Source: Labrys monachus
GTDB taxonomy: Bacteria > Pseudomonadota > Alphaproteobacteria > Rhizobiales > Labraceae
Assembly (NCBI RefSeq): GCF_030814655.1
Contig: NZ_JAUSVK010000001.1
Coordinates: 5,401,001 to 5,465,000 of the forward strand
Direction: 5' to 3'
DNA length: 64,000 nt
Below are positions 24,236 to 32,249 of this stretch, piece after piece. The first letter of the stretch is position 1; each line of letters begins with the position of its first letter. The position numbers and the translations under genes were made by a program. Under the pieces are notes generated by a model. That model saw nothing but the letters and a program-made list of their open reading frames with translations, did no database searches and had not been told where the DNA came from.

Positions 24236-24434
24236 GGTGCTTCGCCCATCGGGCTATCCTGTTCGGAATGAAAAAGAGGGGAATGGCCGCCCCCGAGAAA
24301 AGGACTACTCGTGACGGCCTGCTGGCTGTTGTTGCGGACACCTGCCGGCTGGTCCGCCCCGCGGCTGACATGGCTGCAAAGCGCGGGGTGTGTGCGAACA
24401 TCCCTGAGCAGCGGCGGACATTCGCGCATTTCGC

Positions 24435-24650
24435 TCAACTTTCCGGTGTTACGCCGATCGCGATAACGCGAGCGGATTGGATCACCTGCGGCGATTGGAG
24501 CGGCTCGCCATCGGAGTTCACGACATAGACGTTGGCGGTCCCGATCGACTGTCCGATGGCCGCGGCTGCGGCATCGATCAATAGGGTGTTGAGTTCGGCC
24601 GCGCTGAAGATGACGCGGGTGTTGCCCTGGATGGGGGTGATATTCGGCAT
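24435..24650 (-). CDS. Small phage protein, unknown
   Basis: 71 residues (MPNITPIQGNTRVIFSAAEL...); beta-rich, ends near VIAIGVTPES. Its start is 4 bp after the stop of the 218-residue gene. The 199 bp between it and the fibre-like gene contain no convincing frame. Confidence 0.5.
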   Translation of the reverse strand: MPNITPIQGNTRVIFSAAELNTLLIDAAAAAIGQSIGTANVYVVNSDGEPLQSPQVIQSARVIAIGVTPES

Positions 24651-24653
24651 CGC

Positions 24654-25310
24654 TCAAGCCTCCGGAAGCGGCGCATTGGCGTCGTTCGAAAGCGCCTCGA
24701 AAGCGGCCCGCCACGTCGCACCGATCGATCCTTGCGCCTTGGGATCGCGGCTGAGTTGCTCTTTCAGGTCGGCAGGAACGGCATTCCTTCCGAACAGGAA
24801 GGCCACGGCTTCATGCAGGTCTGCCTCTTCCTGCCGGGCCCGGATCGTCCGCTCGCAAATGCTGCGGACCGCTTTGGATTCGGCCAGCACTTCAGGCACG
24901 GCGCTCGCCATCGCCATGTTGATGAAGGGGATTTCCCGTTCCATGGTGGCGATTTCGTCGAGCGCCTGGCGCCGGGCGTTGGCGAGCATCTCGACGGCTT
25001 CCTCCGCCTCGCCGAGTGCGTCCGCCGCTTCACGAATCGTCATCTTCGGCGCCGGGTTCGCCGGGTCGATCACATGCGCGGTTCGTTCGACCTTCGTCGT
25101 ATCGAGCTGGACGCGGGCCGCCTCGACGGCCTCCTCCGCGCGCCATTTCCTTTCCATGAGATCTTCGGCACGGGCACGATAGGAAGCGATCTTTTCGTGA
25201 ACGCCCTTCTTCCTGCCGATGGTCTCGGCGAGCTTCTGGCGCGCGTCACTCGAACCCGGTTCCTTGCCCTTGCCGCCGGCTGCCAGCTTGAGATAGCTCC
25301 CGATTGCCAT
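24654..25310 (-). CDS. Coiled-coil phage protein, unknown
   Basis: 218 residues, long helices rich in Ala, Glu and Arg (KIASYRARAEDLMERKWRAE, ADALGEAEEAVEMLANARRQ). No signal peptide. Location downstream of terminase suggests a scaffold or structural role, but this is inference from position only. Confidence 0.6.
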   Translation of the reverse strand: MAIGSYLKLAAGGKGKEPGSSDARQKLAETIGRKKGVHEKIASYRARAEDLMERKWRAEEAVEAARVQLDTTKVERTAHVIDPANPAPKMTIREAADALGEAEEAVEMLANARRQALDEIATMEREIPFINMAMASAVPEVLAESKAVRSICERTIRARQEEADLHEAVAFLFGRNAVPADLKEQLSRDPKAQGSIGATWRAAFEALSNDANAPLPEA

Positions 25311-25321
25311 GAGTGCCTCCC

Positions 25322-25909
25322 TCAGCCGCGCTTGATCCGGGAAGCGCCCGGAAACATCGCATTGAAGCTGTCGACTCCGGCCTGCGTCGGAGCCGGCGGG
25401 CGCTTGGGCTGCTGCCCGTAGGTGTCGACGGATCGAACCTTGCCGGCATTCGGGAACATCGCATCGAAGGCCAGGCGCCGGGCGCTGTCCATCGCTTCGA
25501 CCCGCGGCTTCTGCGTGGCGTTCTCCGGCATGTCATCATCGGCCTGGTCCGGATCTTCCTCGCCGCCGGCGCCGCGCAACATCCCGTGCAGGTCCGCCCA
25601 TTCTTCCGGGGTGCACTTCTTCGCCAGGGCACGCATGATCGCCATGGGGTTGCGCGCCGGCTTGGCTTCGGGCGCCTCGTCTCGCGCCATCCTGCCGCGC
25701 AGGTAGTCGTGACGACCGCCGGGAGCGAGATCGGAGAGAGCGGGCGACTGCCGAGTTCCAGGCCGCAGGCGAAGGGCGCCGTCCATGGCGCCGACAGGCT
25801 GCCGCTCGACATTCCTGTCGAGCCAAGCATGCCAGTTGCCGAGCTGGTAGTTCGTCAGCAGCTTTTCGGGATGGCCGTTGAGATAGGGGTTGTGGGCAGA
25901 GGTTTTCAC
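25322..25909 (-). CDS. Phage protein with paired FNAMFP/FDAMFP motifs
   Basis: 195 residues, charged and Pro-rich. N-terminus HNPYLNGHPEKLLTNYQLGNW; C-terminal half has two similar short motifs, AFDAMFPNAGKVRSVDTY and SFNAMFPGASRIKRG, suggesting two binding peptides. Between terminase and the coiled-coil gene, where portal genes usually lie, but it has no portal features. Confidence 0.6.
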   Translation of the reverse strand: MKTSAHNPYLNGHPEKLLTNYQLGNWHAWLDRNVERQPVGAMDGALRLRPGTRQSPALSDLAPGGRHDYLRGRMARDEAPEAKPARNPMAIMRALAKKCTPEEWADLHGMLRGAGGEEDPDQADDDMPENATQKPRVEAMDSARRLAFDAMFPNAGKVRSVDTYGQQPKRPPAPTQAGVDSFNAMFPGASRIKRG

Positions 25910-25936
25910 TTGTCGTTCCTTTCTGGGTGATTGTTT

Positions 25937-27268
25937 TCAGCCGGCGGCTCGCCGCCATGCGGGGGGCATCCGGGACAGTTCGAGGAGTTTGTCGGAAATG
26001 ATCATTGGGCCGTGTCCGCCGAACATGAGTTCGGTGAGTGCCCAGACGAGTGCGTCCATGCGGTTCGGTGAGCCGGGGCCTTGGTATCCGCTCGTATTCG
26101 TGAGGCGCATTTCCTCTTCGAGATCGGCGAGGGGATTATCGAAGCTCCCGATGGGCACGACGTGATGCACCTTGCCCTGTTCGTAGAGAGCGGCCACGGG
26201 TTCGGCCCGGACAGCCTTGCCTCTCGTCGCCGTTATGAGCTTGATCGGCGCGCTCTTGCGGGCGGTCTGGATGACGTGCTGGCACATCTCGCCGCCGTAG
26301 TTCTTCTCGACGACGATCTTGTCGGCCTTGTACTGGTCGAAGGCCGCGATTACGGCCTTGCCCCAACCGTCCGGCGACAGTTTCACGGTGCGGTCGGCCA
26401 GGATGTAGGCTTTTCCATCGTCACCCTTGCCGGCTACCACGATGCCCTGCGCATCTCCCCCGTCTTCACCGTTGGAGCCGCTCGGGTCGACGGCCACCAC
26501 AACCCGAATAAGCTGCGGCGTCTTGTCGACCCGGCAGCGCTCCAGCACTTCGAACGGCCATAGACAGTTCGGCACGTCGTCCAGCAACTCGCCATCGAGT
26601 TCCTGCCGTCCAAGGCGAGTTCCTGCATACCGATCGGTAATGACCTTCATGAAGCCGGCGGCGAGGTTCGCCGCATTGTCCCGCGTCTTGCCCCGCGTGA
26701 TCACGACATCTTCGCCCGCCCGCTTCATCAGTTCGCGAAGCAGACGGTTCGGTTTCGGCGTCGTCGTCACCACGGCCCGAGGCCGGTCTCCCAAACGCAA
26801 GCCGAACTGAAGCATGTCCCAGGCCGCGAGGTATCGCCAGGATCCAACCTCGTCGCACCATGCCGCATCGAACTGCGGCCCGCGGAGCCGTTCCGGCTCG
26901 TCTGCCGAGTAGGTCGTCGCAATGACGCCGTTCGGCCATGTCAGGCGGCGACGGGAAGGCTCGTATTCGGGACGCATGCCCTTCGGAGCGATGGCGAGCA
27001 GCCCGCTTTCGCCTTCGACCATGACGTCGCGGGCATCGGCTGCCGTGGGGGCGACAAGCGCTATGCGGGTCGCGGCGCCCATCAGCACTTGCTCTTGCAC
27101 CCACTCGGCGCCGGTCCTGGTTTTGCCGAACCCGCGGCCGGCGACAAGCGCCCATACGGCCCAATCGCCAGGGGGCGCAATCTGCTCCGGCCGGGCTTTC
27201 ATGCGCCAGGAGTTGCCGAGCACATCGGCCAGCCTGCCGAAGAGCGCGCCATCACGCTGCGTCTGCAT
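25937..27268 (-). CDS. Phage terminase large subunit
   Basis: 443 residues from ATG at 27268. ATPase domain with Walker A AGRGFGKTRTG (about 50-60), Walker B region AAWCDEVGSW, and the coupling TTTPKPN motif; C-terminal RNase-H-like nuclease with VVAVDPSGSNGE, KNYGGEM and SPNRMDALVWALTEL. All catalytic acidic positions are visible, so it should be active in DNA packaging. It overlaps the small-subunit gene by 17 bp. Confidence 0.92.
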   Translation of the reverse strand: MQTQRDGALFGRLADVLGNSWRMKARPEQIAPPGDWAVWALVAGRGFGKTRTGAEWVQEQVLMGAATRIALVAPTAADARDVMVEGESGLLAIAPKGMRPEYEPSRRRLTWPNGVIATTYSADEPERLRGPQFDAAWCDEVGSWRYLAAWDMLQFGLRLGDRPRAVVTTTPKPNRLLRELMKRAGEDVVITRGKTRDNAANLAAGFMKVITDRYAGTRLGRQELDGELLDDVPNCLWPFEVLERCRVDKTPQLIRVVVAVDPSGSNGEDGGDAQGIVVAGKGDDGKAYILADRTVKLSPDGWGKAVIAAFDQYKADKIVVEKNYGGEMCQHVIQTARKSAPIKLITATRGKAVRAEPVAALYEQGKVHHVVPIGSFDNPLADLEEEMRLTNTSGYQGPGSPNRMDALVWALTELMFGGHGPMIISDKLLELSRMPPAWRRAAG

Positions 27269-27896
27269 GATAGGCCTCCGCTGCCGGGAGGGCGATGCCA
27301 TCAATCTGCGGAACGGGAATATCCTGAAGCTTCATCAGGCCTGCCACGACGGCGCGCATGGCTTCCGGATAGGGTGCCAGTTCGCGCATGAGCATGGTTT
27401 CAAGTTGGCCGAAGAGCGGCGACGCCATCAGCGTGACGGCGTTCTGCGTCACGTTGTTGTTGATCGTCGTAATAGAGCGGGCGCTCTCCATCAGTTCGCC
27501 GGTGAGCTTGCCTATCTCGCGCAGCACCTCCGTCGCCCGGCCGGCAAGGTTCGCTGTGGCGTTGCGGTCGTTGCAGGCTGCCGCAGCGAGCATCTGCGAT
27601 ATCAGAGTGCTCCGGATGATGGCGAGATAGTCGAGCAGCCCCACGCCCTCCGCAGCGGCCTTCTCGACGAGATCCTGCATGGGCACGTCTGCGATCAGCA
27701 TGGCGCGCCGGTCCGGCGGCAGATGCTCCATGTGTCGCCACACGGCATCACGGCCAATGCTGTACTTCGCGGCGATGTTATCGAGACTCACGCCGCTGAT
27801 GCGCGCCATCTCGATCAGCACGCGATCCGGATGCGCACAGACGGTGCACCGGGCCTTGTTGGCTGTCAGACGGGGGTGGGGAAGCTTCTTCGGCAT
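27252..27896 (-). CDS. Phage terminase small-subunit-like HTH protein
   Basis: 214 residues from ATG at 27896 (a TTG at 27935 would add 13). An N-terminal zinc-finger-like CTVCAHPDR and HTH (VSLDNIAAKYSIGRDAVWRH) for DNA recognition, then a helical middle and NNNVTQNAVTLMASPLFGQL. Overlap with the large terminase gene and gene order support the small-subunit call. Confidence 0.75.
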   Translation of the reverse strand: MPKKLPHPRLTANKARCTVCAHPDRVLIEMARISGVSLDNIAAKYSIGRDAVWRHMEHLPPDRRAMLIADVPMQDLVEKAAAEGVGLLDYLAIIRSTLISQMLAAAACNDRNATANLAGRATEVLREIGKLTGELMESARSITTINNNVTQNAVTLMASPLFGQLETMLMRELAPYPEAMRAVVAGLMKLQDIPVPQIDGIALPAAEAYHADAA

Positions 27897-27996
27897 TGCG
27901 CGACTTATCTGCGTGGAGATGAGCCCGCGCGCCAAAGCGCCTACGGCAAGCCATTGTGAAGTGGCACTTAATAGTTACGCGATAATTCGTCGCGAT

Positions 27997-28680
27997 TCAA
28001 GAGGCTGTCTTAACAGTCTTTCGAAGAAGCAGGTTGCGCACCGTGGTTGCGTGCCAAGCACCGCCCCGGCGAGTGTGAACGCCGCGCGTGTTGAGCACCG
28101 CGGCGATGCCTTCAAAGCTCGTAACGCCCGATGCCTGGATACCCTGGATCATGGGCAGCATCTCGTCTGCAAAGGCGTTTGCATCGGCGCTGAGGCTTGC
28201 TCGGGCGGCTGCTGCCGTCTCTGCGCTACCATGAGTGCCCAGGCGCTTGCCCTGCGCCTTGCGGGCTGCCAGGGCCGCCTTGGTGCGTTCCGAGATCATG
28301 GCGCGCTCTTTCTGTGCCAGGGCGGCATAGAGATGCAGCATGAAGGGATCGGCATCGGCGCCCAGTTCGGCCACGATAAAGGGCGTTTTCTGCGCCATCA
28401 GACCAGCGATAAAGGCGACGTCGCGGGACAGGCGATCCAGCTTCGCGACGATGATGGGGCACTTCGATCGCTTGGCAGCGGCGAGCGCGGCGGCGAGTTG
28501 CGGCCGGCGATCGAGCGCGTCCGTTCCCTTGCCGCTCTCAACCTCCATATGCTCGCCGATGATAGCGATTCCCTCAGCCTCGGCGAAGCGGCGGATTGCG
28601 TCCCGCTGCGCCTCGATGCCGAGCCCACTCTTGCCCTGCCGGCCCGTGGAAACGCGGAGATATGCGACGGCGATGTTCAT
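27997..28680 (-). CDS. Serine recombinase, resolvase/invertase family
   Basis: 227 residues from ATG at 28680. Catalytic Ser in [16 protein letters not shown], the KLDRLSRD motif and [19 protein letters not shown] show an intact resolvase domain; a short C-terminal recombinase HTH region ([20 protein letters not shown]) follows. Small resolvases act on short sites for cointegrate resolution or inversion. It has its own promoter. Its target in this element is not known. Confidence 0.88.
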   Translation of the reverse strand: MNIAVAYLRVSTGRQGKSGLGIEAQRDAIRRFAEAEGIAIIGEHMEVESGKGTDALDRRPQLAAALAAAKRSKCPIIVAKLDRLSRDVAFIAGLMAQKTPFIVAELGADADPFMLHLYAALAQKERAMISERTKAALAARKAQGKRLGTHGSAETAAAARASLSADANAFADEMLPMIQGIQASGVTSFEGIAAVLNTRGVHTRRGGAWHATTVRNLLLRKTVKTAS

Positions 28681-28708
28681 GCGGATGCCCTTCAACCTGA
28701 CATCTGCA

Positions 28709-28737
28709 AATCTAGTACGTCGGTTCGTATTTTGCAA
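28709..28737 (-). promoter_or_regulatory. Promoter of the serine recombinase gene
   Basis: Minus strand: -35 TTGCAA (28737-28732), 17-bp spacer, -10 TAGATT (28714-28709), 29 bp before the start codon. Confidence 0.6.
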
Positions 28738-28918
28738 GTGCTTGTTTTCACTCATGTTCGCGACGCCTGTTCAGCCGCCATCGCTTGCGTGTTTTCGATG
28801 CGACGTCTTTTCTCAATCCCTACCGGACATGCAGCCCGGTTCCTGCCGACATCCTGGCATCGGCCCCGCCGACTTCATGGTCTTCTGCACGCCGTTTCGC
28901 TCCATCGTTCCACCCTCT

Positions 28919-29103
28919 GTTCGCACCTTCCCCTTTCCAAGGGGGGGGAAGGGTGCGAACGCGAAACAGAATGGGCATTTGTTCGCATCTCTGTTCGCAT
29001 GCGAACGCAAATGTTTTCAATGACTTACCGCCGTCTCGTTCGCACCTGTCGTTCGCTGCGAACGGTGCGAACAAAAAGGGCGGTTTGTTCGCAGGGTGCG
29101 AAC
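28919..29103. repeat. Cluster of ten GTTCGCA heptamers: candidate iterons/origin
   Basis: GTTCGCA or its complement begins at 28919, 28954, 28981, 28993, 29000, 29038, 29057, 29066, 29087 and 29097, with a one-base variant at 29051. They form palindromes: GTTCGCATGCGAAC (28993-29006), GTTCGC-T-GCGAAC (29051-29063) and GTTCGCA-GGG-TGCGAAC (29087-29103). The first two lie in the arms of a hairpin with a CCTTCCCC/GGGGAAGGG stem. Immediately downstream (3 bp) of the RecA-like ATPase gene. Best read as replication-initiator or repressor sites. Confidence 0.75.
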
Positions 29104-29106
29104 GCC

Positions 29107-30228
29107 TCATTTTGCCTCTACCAAGGCGCCTTTTCCCTTGGCGGTAATGGTCCATTTTCCCAAGGTGGACTCGACGAGCTTCTGCCTTTGCAGCGTTTGG
29201 AGCTTTCGGTTGACGATGGATTTCGTCCGGCCGATCGCGGCGCCCCACGCGGCTTGTGTCCCGGCTGGCTCGGCAAGCATGGCCTTCAGCAAAGCGATAC
29301 TGATGTCGATCTCGGCGGCCTGTCTCTCTTCGGCGAACTCTTCGGCACTGGGGCGCATGGTGGGTAGCTGCACCTGCCGGCCCTTGGCGTCGAGCACGTC
29401 GGGGCTGCCGGTAATTTCGAAGCGAAAGAAGGCAGGCTTGAACTCGAGACCGCGGAGCTTTCCTTGCCAATGCAGGGTGACAAGACCGCTTTCGGGCTGT
29501 TTGGCGAGGCAGAGATTGCCGTCGACTTCGTTGAGGATGGCGCCACCACCATAGGGGACAAGATTGTCTTCGGCGGCGTTTTTGACAGGGTGAGCGGCGA
29601 CGACAACGGACGGGAGGCCATCGATGCGAGTGAGGGGACGCACGCGGCGCATGAACTCGCCCCCCTGCACGTTGTCGTTGATATTGTCGCCGTCGAAAAA
29701 GGCCGCGAGCGTGTCGACCAAGACAAGCGAGAACGGCCGCTGTTTCGCCATGGCGTTGAGCTTCGTGACAACCTCTTCCGGCTTCACGCGCATATCGAGG
29801 ATGACGAGATCGTCGCTCAACTCGTCGATATCGATATTCAACAGAAAGGCGGCGACTTTGAACCGCATCCTGGCGTCGTCGGGGTTCTCGAATGCGAGGT
29901 AGGCGACGCGACCCCGGTTGACATCGAGGCCGAGAATGTCCGGTCGCCCGGTCGCGATTGCCAGGGCAGCGACGACAAGGAACGCAGTCTTGCCCGCCCC
30001 GGTCTTGGCTGTGAGCGTGTATAGCGAGGATGAGCGCACGATCGGCTCTATCGCATAGGAGAGCGGCGTATACTCCGCGCAGAACGCTGCCGCCGATTTG
30101 AATTCGACGGCAGGCTTTGCCGAGACGGGTTTCTGCCCGGGCGCCGGCGATGGGGGCTGTTCCTCGCGCCACATCCCATTATCCGGCATGGCGCGTGGTC
30201 TGCCCATTTTGCTGCTTCTCTCGTTCAC
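29107..30228 (-). CDS. RecA-like/AAA_25 ATPase, RepA-type
   Basis: 373 residues from the GTG at 30228, which overlaps the previous stop (GTGA) and has GGGAG upstream; an ATG at 30207 is the alternative. Walker A TLTAKTGAGKTAFLV (about 80-95), Walker B SLVLVDTLAAFFDG, and sensor-like VVVAAHPVKNA. The C-terminus contains a winged-helix-like region (GRTKSIVNRKLQTLQRQKLV). Such hexameric RepA-type ATPases act as replicative helicases in plasmids and phages. Last gene of the seven-gene operon, next to the heptamer array. Confidence 0.82.
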   Translation of the reverse strand: MNERSSKMGRPRAMPDNGMWREEQPPSPAPGQKPVSAKPAVEFKSAAAFCAEYTPLSYAIEPIVRSSSLYTLTAKTGAGKTAFLVVAALAIATGRPDILGLDVNRGRVAYLAFENPDDARMRFKVAAFLLNIDIDELSDDLVILDMRVKPEEVVTKLNAMAKQRPFSLVLVDTLAAFFDGDNINDNVQGGEFMRRVRPLTRIDGLPSVVVAAHPVKNAAEDNLVPYGGGAILNEVDGNLCLAKQPESGLVTLHWQGKLRGLEFKPAFFRFEITGSPDVLDAKGRQVQLPTMRPSAEEFAEERQAAEIDISIALLKAMLAEPAGTQAAWGAAIGRTKSIVNRKLQTLQRQKLVESTLGKWTITAKGKGALVEAK

Positions 30229-30773
30229 GCAGCCGCTCCCGCCTTGGCCTGCCAAGTGATTCGCGGGCTCGGCGTAGTGAGCATGCAGCGCAGTTCGGCG
30301 GCGTGGACCGCGTCTTCGGCCTGCATGGCGATGCCGGCAAGCTTGCCGCGGGCTTTCCTGGCATCGACGACGACAATCCCCCGGCGGTCGTTGCGGAGCC
30401 ACCACAGCGGATCACGATAGACGGGTAACGGTGCACCAAGCCGCGGTCGCAGAATTTCGTCTTCGCCGGGCCCGACCACGGCACCGAGCCAAAGAGCCAG
30501 CCGGTCCGTGCGTGGATTCCAGGCCGTGATGTCGGCGGCGACGCCCGATGTGTCGTAGCACAGGAAAAGGAGGGCTCTGGCGCCCTCCTCCTCATTGGTC
30601 ACGATGTCGAAAGTCCCGGCCCTGTCGAATGCGACACGGGCCGTAAGGACGGGGTCCGGTTCGATCAATGCTTGCGTCGCGACTCCGCGAACGCGGAGCC
30701 AGTTGAGTTGACGCTGATCGAGGCGGTCGGACTGGTAGAACAATTCCACGAGTTCGGAATGGGAGACGATCAC
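30225..30773 (-). CDS. Phage/plasmid protein of unknown function
   Basis: 182 residues. Contains ARVAFDRAGTFDIV, GARALLFLCYDTSGVAADIT and PLPVYRDPLWWLRNDRRGIV; the C-terminus is helical (KLAGIAMQAEDAVHAAELRC). The LLFLCYD-GVAADITAWN pattern recalls conserved hypotheticals beside primases/helicases in alphaproteobacterial prophages and could be a Toprim-like fold, but key acidic residues are not clear. Overlaps both neighbours by 4 bp. Confidence 0.65.
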   Translation of the reverse strand: MIVSHSELVELFYQSDRLDQRQLNWLRVRGVATQALIEPDPVLTARVAFDRAGTFDIVTNEEEGARALLFLCYDTSGVAADITAWNPRTDRLALWLGAVVGPGEDEILRPRLGAPLPVYRDPLWWLRNDRRGIVVVDARKARGKLAGIAMQAEDAVHAAELRCMLTTPSPRITWQAKAGAAA

Positions 30774-31132
30774 AAAGGCCCCCTCGTCCCCCGAGGAGAC
30801 CCGGCTTTTTTCCCATTCTCAGCTGCGGCGCCGATCGCGAGCGCCAAGCGCAGCGGAACGATAACGAGGGGCTCGCGCCGATCCGCCTTGACGACGAGCA
30901 TGTCGCGCCCCTCCAGCCAGCGATAAAGCTCGCGGAAGCCATCAGCGCGTGCCTTGGCCTCGACGGTGCGGTCGACGCCGAGAAGCGGCACGGTGATGTC
31001 GCCGATATACGATCCACCGGCCGAACCAGAGAGCGGGACACGCTCCGCGGCAAAGCCGGCTTCCTGGAGTTGCCGGACGAGGGCGCGTTCGACACGATTG
31101 CCCTTGTCGCGAGATGCGCGGCCGCCGCTCAT
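30770..31132 (-). CDS. PD-(D/E)XK nuclease, Holliday-junction-resolvase-like
   Basis: 120 residues. N-terminal KGNRVERALVRQLQEAGFAAE, then SGSAGGSYIGDITVP with the catalytic Asp and VEAKAR with Glu-x-Lys: the E...GD...ExK arrangement of archaeal-type/RecU-like junction resolvases. Probably resolves replication or recombination intermediates of the element. Overlaps neighbours by 4 bp on each side. Confidence 0.75.
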   Translation of the reverse strand: MSGGRASRDKGNRVERALVRQLQEAGFAAERVPLSGSAGGSYIGDITVPLLGVDRTVEAKARADGFRELYRWLEGRDMLVVKADRREPLVIVPLRLALAIGAAAENGKKAGSPRGTRGPL

Positions 31133-31455
31133 AGCGGAGCCCTCACGCCCAAGAAGCGGGTGGCGAGATAGCGGACGGCCTCCTCGTAAGCCTGCTCGCC
31201 TTGCTCCATCGTCCAGCGGATGACGTCGCCCTGCTTCAGCGTCACCGTGCAGATATAGAACCGGTGCTCATCCGAGATGAAAAGGCTGTCCTGCCCGGAA
31301 AAGGGGGAAGCGCCGCGCCATTCATGACCCTGCTGGCGCAACTGCACCGCCCGGCTGATCACGTCCGAGGGCTTGACGGTTTCGACGATCTTCCGGGCCA
31401 GGAACTTCACATGGCTTTCGGCGTCGGCCGGCTCGTCGTGGAACTTGTCAGGCAT
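31129..31455 (-). CDS. DnaG CHC2-like protein lacking zinc ligands
   Basis: 108 residues from ATG at 31455 (116 with the upstream start). The segment VISRAVQLRQQGHEWRGASPF followed by LFISDEHRFYICTV mirrors the CHC2 finger of DnaG (KLRKxGxxYxGxCPFH...SFxVxPxKxxYxCFGC), but the first Cys is Ser and the last pair is largely lost, leaving one Cys. It may keep the fold without zinc. Position between PC4-like and nuclease genes fits a priming or ssDNA role. Confidence 0.6.
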   Translation of the reverse strand: MPDKFHDEPADAESHVKFLARKIVETVKPSDVISRAVQLRQQGHEWRGASPFSGQDSLFISDEHRFYICTVTLKQGDVIRWTMEQGEQAYEEAVRYLATRFLGVRAPL

Positions 31456-31693
31456 TGATGAGGCCCTCCGCGACGGCAAGCGCCTCAGCCTGGCGCAGCC
31501 CCTCGATCACCTTGCCGAGAAGCTCAGGCTTGATCGTGATGCCGGTCTTCGTTGCGATCTGCTCATGGTCACCATTCTCGGTGAACAAGCGCAGGTCGAT
31601 GAAATCGGCACCTTTGAAGTGCCGCATCATGATGCAGATGAAATCGCGACTGTTCTTCTGGACGCGGGCGACGACGCGATCGGGACTATCCAT
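31448..31693 (-). CDS. PC4/p15-like ssDNA-binding protein
   Basis: 81 residues. RVVARVQKNSRDFICIMMRHF, DFIDLRLFTENGD and TKTGITIKPELLGKVIEGL match the strand-strand-strand-helix of the PC4 transcriptional coactivator family, with the KxGITI turn. Bacterial/phage members bind single-stranded DNA as dimers. Overlaps both neighbouring genes by 8 bp. Confidence 0.7.
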   Translation of the reverse strand: MDSPDRVVARVQKNSRDFICIMMRHFKGADFIDLRLFTENGDHEQIATKTGITIKPELLGKVIEGLRQAEALAVAEGLINA

Positions 31694-31895
31694 GGAATGC
31701 CCCTCCCGCGTTGACCATCAGGTGAACCATGATGATGCTGATGGGGATCGAGCAACGCGCCGCAATCTTGCGCGCTGCGGCATCGATCCGGTTGATTTCG
31801 GAGTGGTGGGCTGGTACTGAAGAGTTGCTGAACTTTTCGACTACCAGCCCGGCGGAGGCGGCAACCTCGCGCCGGGTTTCGTTTGTGGTGTGCAT
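31686..31895 (-). CDS. Small unknown protein in replication operon
   Basis: 69 residues from ATG at 31895, 1 bp after the HTH gene stop; the longer frame to 32102 is a shadow of that HTH gene. Helical, with AARKIAARCSIPISIIMVHLMVNAGG as a moderately hydrophobic end (written as one family-like segment of mixed character). No domain recognised. Confidence 0.5.
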   Translation of the reverse strand: MHTTNETRREVAASAGLVVEKFSNSSVPAHHSEINRIDAAARKIAARCSIPISIIMVHLMVNAGGAFHG

Positions 31896-31896
31896 G

Positions 31897-32127
31897 CTAC
31901 GCCGCCTCCGCTTTCGCGGCTTCGGCGGGGACCGCCCTAGCCAGTTCCCATCGGCGCAAGGTGGCAAGGCGCCAAAACCGGCGACCATTGACCTGCATAT
32001 CAGGCGCGGGAAATCCCAGTTCGGAATTCGAGAGCCACCGATCGATACTACGAACATGACGATGATAACGCTTGGCGACCTGACCGGTCGGCAAGAGCAC
32101 ATCGTCGTCAGATGCTTGGAAACTCAT
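31897..32127 (-). CDS. AlpA/HTH_17-like DNA-binding protein
   Basis: 76 residues. LPTGQVAKRYHRHVRSIDRW and FPAPDMQVNGRRFWRLATLR form the winged HTH of AlpA-type regulators. AAGGAG 6 bp upstream. First gene of the seven-gene operon, so likely its regulator; AlpA-like proteins also control integrase or excision in P4-type satellites. Confidence 0.75.
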   Translation of the reverse strand: MSFQASDDDVLLPTGQVAKRYHRHVRSIDRWLSNSELGFPAPDMQVNGRRFWRLATLRRWELARAVPAEAAKAEAA

Positions 32128-32249
32128 TTTTTGCTCCTTGACAGCGGCGAATGCTGCTGTTCACGGAGCAAACATGCACAAATGATCTGGGCACCGGGAC
32201 TGGCGGTAGTAAAAATACTTATTGCCAGGTCTGGTAGTTAGAAAATTTC

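Noticed and set aside
28820-30172. 450-codon frame on the minus strand across the heptamer array and ATPase gene
   Set aside because: Shadow of the ATPase gene, which has clear Walker motifs in the other frame; the extension is Arg-rich and lacks homology.
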